Below are positions 28,600-31,971 of a stretch of DNA of 31,971 bases, in pieces. Numbering within the stretch: the first letter of the stretch is position 1; each line of letters starts with the position of its first letter. Under the pieces are notes generated by a model, which worked only from the letters and a program-made list of their open reading frames with translations, had not been told where the DNA came from and did not search any database. The position numbers and the translations under genes are program-made. The DNA is from Candidatus Saccharimonadia bacterium (lineage in GTDB: Bacteria; Patescibacteriota; Saccharimonadia; Saccharimonadales; Saccharimonadaceae), in NCBI GenBank assembly GCA_023259925.1, contig JALRDS010000001.1:1-31971 (forward strand), read 5' to 3'.

Positions 28600-28941
28600 C
28601 TACTTAGTAGACTTAACTACCGCAGCAAAAGCTTTAGGTTCTTTAACTGCGAGCTCGGCAAGAACTTTGCGATCAAGCTCAACGTTGGCTTTCTTAAGCC
28701 CGCTAATAAGCTGGCCGTAGGTGCTACCGTTTAGGCGTGCGGCTGCGTTGATACGGGTAATCCATAATGAACGTAGGTCGCGTTTTTTGTTCCGTCGGTC
28801 GCGGTATGCATATTGCAGGGCGCGAATCACACCTTGCTTCGCTAGCTTAAAGCTGCGAGTTCGGTTGTGCTGCATGCCTTTAGCGGCTTTAAGTATCTTT
28901 TTGTGCTTCGCGCGTGCTGGGACGCCTCGTTTTACTCGCAT
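28600..28941 (-). CDS. rplT: Ribosomal protein bL20
   Basis: A 113-aa L20: MRVKRGVPARAKHKKILKAAKG, RTRSFKLAKQGVIRALQYAYRDRRNKKRDLRSLWITRINAAAR and NGSTYGQLISGLKKANVELDRKVLAELAV. It binds 23S rRNA early in assembly and in other bacteria autoregulates this operon. It is the last gene of infC-rpmI-rplT, 4 nt after rpmI, with AGGAG 10 nt before the ATG. Confidence 0.97.
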   Translation of the reverse strand: MRVKRGVPARAKHKKILKAAKGMQHNRTRSFKLAKQGVIRALQYAYRDRRNKKRDLRSLWITRINAAARLNGSTYGQLISGLKKANVELDRKVLAELAVKEPKAFAAVVKSTK

Positions 28942-28945
28942 AGTA

Positions 28946-29140
28946 TTAGACTCCTAACGATCGTTTAACGTTTTTAGCCATCTTACCAGTTACAATACCG
29001 GTAGTGTTGATAGCTCGTTTGCGGCTTTTCGACTTCTTGGCAAGCAAGTGGCCGCCCGATGCACGCAGTCGGGTAATTTTGCCTTTAGCGGTTAGTTTAA
29101 CTCGCTTGGCAGTACCTTTGTGGGTCTTGAGTTTTGGCAC
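28946..29140 (-). CDS. rpmI: Ribosomal protein bL35
   Basis: A 64-aa L35: MPKLKTHKGTAKRVKLTAKGKITRLRASGGHLLAKKSKSRKRAIN. The GTG start is 1 nt after the infC stop and its SD AAGGAG lies within the last infC codons (I-R-S), so translation is coupled to infC. Standard size and position for the operon. Confidence 0.96.
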   Translation of the reverse strand: MPKLKTHKGTAKRVKLTAKGKITRLRASGGHLLAKKSKSRKRAINTTGIVTGKMAKNVKRSLGV

Positions 29141-29141
29141 G

Positions 29142-29651
29142 TTATTTACTCCTTATTGTAATGCTCAAATTACGACCAGCCATCATTGGCTTCTGTTCTA
29201 CAACAGCGTCGTCCTCTAACAATGCGATAATTTTGTTAATCATATCGTAGCCAAGTTCTTTGTGCGCCATTTCGCGGCCACGGTAGAAAATTTGGATACG
29301 TACTTTGTGACCTTCGGCAAGAAAAGCACGTATTTTTCGTAGCTTTATCTCTAGGTCGCCTGAGCCGATCTTTAGGCCGAATCGCATTTGCTTTAGTTCG
29401 CTTTGCTTACTTTTGGCACGATTCTTCTGCTGTTCTTTCATCTTTTGGTACTGGTATTTACCCCAATCGATGATTTTAGCTACCGGTGGATTGGCATTCG
29501 GTGAGATTTCAACGAGGTCCACACCAGCTTCTTCGGCGAGCCTCAGAGCTTCGTTTCGGGGGAGGACACCGAGTTGTTCCCCGCTTGACCCGATAACGCG
29601 CAGTTCGTTGGCGCGAATGGCTTGGTTGATCCGTACTTGTTGATTGGCTAT
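29142..29651 (-). CDS. infC: Translation initiation factor IF-3, apparently starting at AUA
   Basis: The frame encodes full IF3: N-domain VRINQAIRANELRVIGSSGEQLGVLPRNEALRLAEEAGVDLVEISPNANPPVAKIIDWGKYQYQ, the helical linker (KMKEQQKNRAKSKQSELKQMRFG) and the C-domain RKIRAFLAEGHKVRIQIFYRGREMAH. No ATG, GTG or TTG lies upstream of the N-domain; a GTG start at 29522 would delete that domain. ATA at 29651-29649 has SD AAGGGAG 8 nt upstream and gives 169 aa, the family length. AUU starts in other infC genes let IF3 repress itself, so AUA may do the same here. Confidence 0.88.
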   Translation of the reverse strand: MANQQVRINQAIRANELRVIGSSGEQLGVLPRNEALRLAEEAGVDLVEISPNANPPVAKIIDWGKYQYQKMKEQQKNRAKSKQSELKQMRFGLKIGSGDLEIKLRKIRAFLAEGHKVRIQIFYRGREMAHKELGYDMINKIIALLEDDAVVEQKPMMAGRNLSITIRSK

Positions 29652-29710
29652 GTTGAGATCTCCCTTCGATCTAATCGCATGTTTTCTTAAGAGCGTTTAA
29701 CTCGCTATCA

Positions 29711-29740
29711 ACTATACCATAATCTACCTCAGTTATTCAA
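29711..29740 (-). promoter_or_regulatory. Promoter of infC-rpmI-rplT
   Basis: Minus strand TTGAAT (29740-29735), 18-bp spacer, TATAGT (29716-29711). Start near 29704, leaving a leader of about 50 nt before the infC SD. Confidence 0.65.
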
Positions 29741-29755
29741 GAGGTGGCTCTTTGT

Positions 29756-31300
29756 CTATAAAATGAGCCGATACTGCAGCGCTTCGGCCACGTGAGCGGG
29801 TTGGACATCCGTACTGTTATCAAGATCGGCAATAGTTCTTGCCACTTTAATAACTTTGAAATACCCACGAGCTGAGAGGTTGAGTCGGTCTGTAGCCTGG
29901 GCGAGTAACTGCCTTACGGCAGTTTCTAGTGGAATGAGCGTGGCAATGTCTTTGGATGCCAGCGAACTGTTATAAATGTTGCGATAGTTACTACTTTTGT
30001 ATCTGTTGATTTGCCGTGACTGTGCGTTAGCGATAGAATCTCGAGCTGCTATGTGAGCAGTTGTTGACTGTGCTTTATGGCTCGTTAGTTCATTATTTTC
30101 AATGCGCTTTACATTAATTACTAAGTCAATGCGATCGAGCAATGGTCCGCTTAGCCGCTGCTGATACTTGAGAATTTGATTCGATGTGCAAGTACACTCT
30201 TTCTTGTTATCGCCGTAATATCCACAGGGGCATGGGTTCATTGTTGCAACAAGCATAAAGTCAGCGGGGTAGGTGGCATGGCCATTCGCTCGAGCAATCG
30301 ATATGGCTCGATCTTCTAGAGGTTGTCGCAATGCCTCCAGGGTAGCTCTCGGGTATTCGGGTATTTCATCTAAAAATAGTACGCCATGGTGGGCGAGGCT
30401 GATGTCGCCTGGTTTTGGTGGGTTACCGCCTCCAACAAGCGATATACGGCTCGAAGTATGGTGTGGTGAGCGGAATGGTCTGGTAGATACAGCTGAGGCA
30501 ATACTGACACCACCGAGACTATGGAGTTTTGTTACGGCGACCCTCTCGTCTGAGGTAAGCGCAGGCAAAAGGCCGGGGAGTACACGGGCAAGCATTGTCT
30601 TGCCGGCGCCAGGGGAGCCTGTTAGTAGAATATTGTGGTGTCCTGCGGCTGCAATAATGAGCGCTCGTTTCGCCTGCTCCTGTCCTAAAATATCGTCTAG
30701 TACAGGGGTGGCTGATGTGTTTAACTCATCATTAGGTAATGTAAGTGGCTGCGAACGATAAGCCCCTTGTATTTTCTCGCCTTTTAAATGCAAGAATAAC
30801 TCAGTGATTGTATTGATTGGAATAATTTCAATGCCCGCTACTAAGCTTGCCTGTGGGGCATTATCTTTCGGTAACAACAGGGTAGTGTAACCACTATCCC
30901 GGGCGACTTCGGCGATTGATATGATGCCTCCAACTGGGCGCAGGCGCCCATCGAGTCCTAGTTCGCCGGCAAACATGCAACTTGTGATGTTTTGTTGGAG
31001 TAGCTGCCCACTGGATATGAGTATTGCTACGGCTATCGCGACGTCGTAATGACTGCCGTCTTTTGGTAACTCAGCTGGTGCAAGGTTGATGATAAATTTT
31101 TTTGCAGGGAAGTCTAGATGCGAATTACTTATCGCGCTACGTACGCGCTCTTTGGCTTCGTCGATTGCTTTAGAGCCCATACCGACAATCTGTAAACTTG
31201 GGAGCCCAGCTTTCATGTCGCATTCAACATCAACTGGCGTACCATCGTAACCGATAGGTGCGGCAGTAGCTACTGTTGCGACCTTACCTGCGTTGCTCAT
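29756..31300 (-). CDS. comM: ComM/YifB-family AAA+ ATPase (Mg-chelatase-like)
   Basis: A 514-aa protein with the N-terminal Lon-S5-like ChlI domain (GLPSLQIVGMGSKAIDEAKERVRSAISNS, FPAKKFIINLAPAELPKDGSHYDVAIAVAIL), a linker, then the AAA+ module: GSPGAGKTMLARVLPGLLP (Walker A), FRSPHHTSSRISLVGGGNPPKPGDISLAHHGVLFLDEIPE (Walker B) and a C-terminal Mg-chelatase domain. A CxCGYYGDxxxxCxC segment matches the family. ComM is a hexameric helicase aiding branch migration of DNA taken up in natural transformation, which fits type IV pili. ATG 31300 aligns with the family start; a GTG 30 nt upstream is less likely. Confidence 0.93.
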   Translation of the reverse strand: MSNAGKVATVATAAPIGYDGTPVDVECDMKAGLPSLQIVGMGSKAIDEAKERVRSAISNSHLDFPAKKFIINLAPAELPKDGSHYDVAIAVAILISSGQLLQQNITSCMFAGELGLDGRLRPVGGIISIAEVARDSGYTTLLLPKDNAPQASLVAGIEIIPINTITELFLHLKGEKIQGAYRSQPLTLPNDELNTSATPVLDDILGQEQAKRALIIAAAGHHNILLTGSPGAGKTMLARVLPGLLPALTSDERVAVTKLHSLGGVSIASAVSTRPFRSPHHTSSRISLVGGGNPPKPGDISLAHHGVLFLDEIPEYPRATLEALRQPLEDRAISIARANGHATYPADFMLVATMNPCPCGYYGDNKKECTCTSNQILKYQQRLSGPLLDRIDLVINVKRIENNELTSHKAQSTTAHIAARDSIANAQSRQINRYKSSNYRNIYNSSLASKDIATLIPLETAVRQLLAQATDRLNLSARGYFKVIKVARTIADLDNSTDVQPAHVAEALQYRLIL

Positions 31301-31319
31301 TATGCTTACGGTAGCATAC

Positions 31320-31348
31320 TTGCAGTTCACTGTAAATAATGCTACAAT
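31320..31348 (+). promoter_or_regulatory. Promoter of ssrA
   Basis: TTGCAG (31320-31325), 17-bp spacer ending in TGC, TACAAT (31343-31348). Start near 31355, just upstream of the mature tmRNA 5' end, consistent with RNase P trimming. Confidence 0.75.
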
Positions 31349-31360
31349 AAACAGAGGTAG

Positions 31361-31761
31361 GGGGCTGATATAGCTTTCGACAGACGGACATTAACATACT
31401 ACTTTGCAGGTCGACCACAGACGTAATCTGTATTTTAATTGCAAACCCAATTGCAAAAGCATGGGCTAGCGTGAAGTCAGCAATTGCTGCTCCACAGCTT
31501 GCTCTTGCAACAGCCTAACTTATTTAGGCCATCACGTCGCTCAGGTGACATAGAGCGGTTTCGTGGTGTCATATATATGTCACTTGCACGCGTGTAGGGA
31601 AGCAGCTGTACGTGTGGACCTTTTTCTGCGCGCTGAGTCAGTTATGGTTTGTCTTATTCTTTAGACTGATTTTGGCGTTATAACATATGGAATAGACTAT
31701 GCCTGTAGATGAGTAGTAGGTTACCGTTTGGACGCGGGGGCAGTACCCGCCAGCTCCACCA
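31361..31761 (+). ncRNA. ssrA: tmRNA (ssrA)
   Basis: The 5' GGGGCTG (31361-31367) pairs with 3' CAGCTCC (31751-31757), followed by A and encoded CCA. The tRNA-like half (GATATAGCTTTCGAC) and T-arm (TTTGGACGCGGGGGCAGTACCCGC) are typical. The tag frame starts with GCA at 31441 and stops with TAA at 31516-31518; it reads ANPIAKAWASVKSAIAAPQL followed by ALATA, 25 codons. tmRNA rescues stalled ribosomes and marks the product for proteolysis. The tag is longer than the usual 10-15 and ends ALATA rather than ALAA. Confidence 0.93.
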
Positions 31762-31772
31762 GTATTGAATCT

Positions 31773-31800
31773 ACCCGACTATTAATAGCCGGGTTTTTTT
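31773..31800 (+). terminator. Terminator of ssrA
   Basis: ACCCG and CGGGT arms with an inner CTA/TAG stem across one mismatch, followed by seven T. Confidence 0.85.
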
Positions 31801-31837
31801 ATTTGAATGTTGATTATTCGGAGTGTATTAACATAAA

Positions 31838-31868
31838 AAAACGACCGCCTGCGAGGAACGGTCGTTTT
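31838..31868. terminator. Second, bidirectional terminator
   Basis: AAAACGACCG (31838-31847) pairs with CGGTCGTTTT (31859-31868). It backs up the ssrA terminator and could end a minus-strand gene lying beyond the window. The stretch from here to 31940 is T-rich and I see no gene in it. Confidence 0.75.
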
Positions 31869-31946
31869 ATGTGGAGTTTTTTGTTCGATTGTTTGTTTTT
31901 GTTCGTTTTTTGCTTCTGTACACTTTTTTTGCTCAGAAGCTACCCC

Positions 31947-31952
31947 TATAAT
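31947..31952 (+). promoter_or_regulatory. Possible -10 box at the right edge
   Basis: TATAAT is followed after 5 nt by GTG (31958) opening a frame to the window end, which would be another leaderless start. The alternative ATG at 31953 stops after two codons. Too little sequence remains to call a gene. Confidence 0.3.
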
Positions 31953-31971
31953 ATGACGTGAAAACGCTCGT

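Noticed and set aside
29142..29522. IF3 beginning at GTG 29522
   Set aside because: This would remove a well-conserved IF3 N-terminal domain that is intact upstream in the same frame.
30273..30761. A 162-codon open frame antisense to comM
   Set aside because: It mirrors conserved AAA+ coding sequence, has no SD or promoter, and its translation resembles no protein.
2..31761. UGA recoding to glycine, as in Gracilibacteria
   Set aside because: All recognised genes are full length under the standard code with no in-frame TGA, and conserved glycines are encoded by GGN. Only TGA avoidance is supported.
1..31971. CRISPR arrays, insertion sequences or prophage
   Set aside because: No repeat-spacer pattern, transposase or phage structural gene was seen in either strand.

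Overview
The window looks like part of a small-genome Candidate Phyla Radiation bacterium, most probably a Candidatus Saccharibacteria (TM7) relative. The reasons are the gene content (a compact type IV pilus locus, a single Xer recombinase, UppP, a reduced translation set, a Nudix-RNase HI fusion), very short intergenic gaps, and many genes whose -10 box sits 4-9 nt before the ATG, as in leaderless mRNAs. The phylum is inferred from content alone. The standard code works without internal stops, but none of the 37 protein genes whose 3' end is visible stops with TGA (20 TAA, 17 TAG).

Layout. 1-616: C-terminal part of an unrecognised, probably exported protein. 691-12223: type IV pilus locus: pilM, pilN, pilO-like, a 78-aa membrane protein, pilB, pilT, pilC, the likely major pilin and its terminator, prepilin peptidase, then four overlapping pseudopilin/minor pilin genes ending in a PilX/GspK-like protein. 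12253-17753: xerC/D-type recombinase (-) divergent from uppP, then ndk, a CysQ/IMPase-like phosphatase (-), tRNA-Arg (-), a bacterial PH-domain membrane protein, a SurA-N-like membrane-anchored protein and superoxide dismutase. 17754-20283: structured intergenic DNA, tRNA-Asp (-), then tRNA-Thr leading two membrane proteins, the second a GT2 glycosyltransferase. 20307-21278 (-): a divergent NrdR, an unannotated 41-aa small protein with its own promoter and terminator, and tRNA-Val. 21317-24531: promoter, T-box leader, thrS, alkyltransferase-like gene, miaA. 24581-26895: winged-helix protein, degenerate metallo-beta-lactamase-fold protein, rpmB (-), M50 protease. 26914-28483: a 6S-like RNA candidate running directly into tRNA-Pro, the Nudix-RNase HI fusion, then rnpB. 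28600-31300 (-): infC-rpmI-rplT and comM/yifB. 31320-31761: ssrA (tmRNA), then two terminators at the right edge.

How it fits together. The left third builds and drives a type IV pilus, with PilB extension and PilT retraction ATPases, a pilin, a peptidase to process it and four accessory pilins. Saccharibacteria are reported to use such pili for twitching and contact with host bacteria. The rest is mostly information processing and its control: stable RNAs (RNase P, tmRNA, five tRNAs, probably 6S), ribosomal proteins, IF3, ThrRS under a T-box, and tRNA modification.

Most notable are the T-box whose short first hairpin carries an ACC triplet in its loop, a divergent promoter pair that appears to share one palindromic -35 box, the absence of TGA stops, a recurrent TGC-TA extended -10 pattern with leaderless starts, an infC gene that appears to start at AUA, the candidate 6S RNA, and the 41-aa gene.
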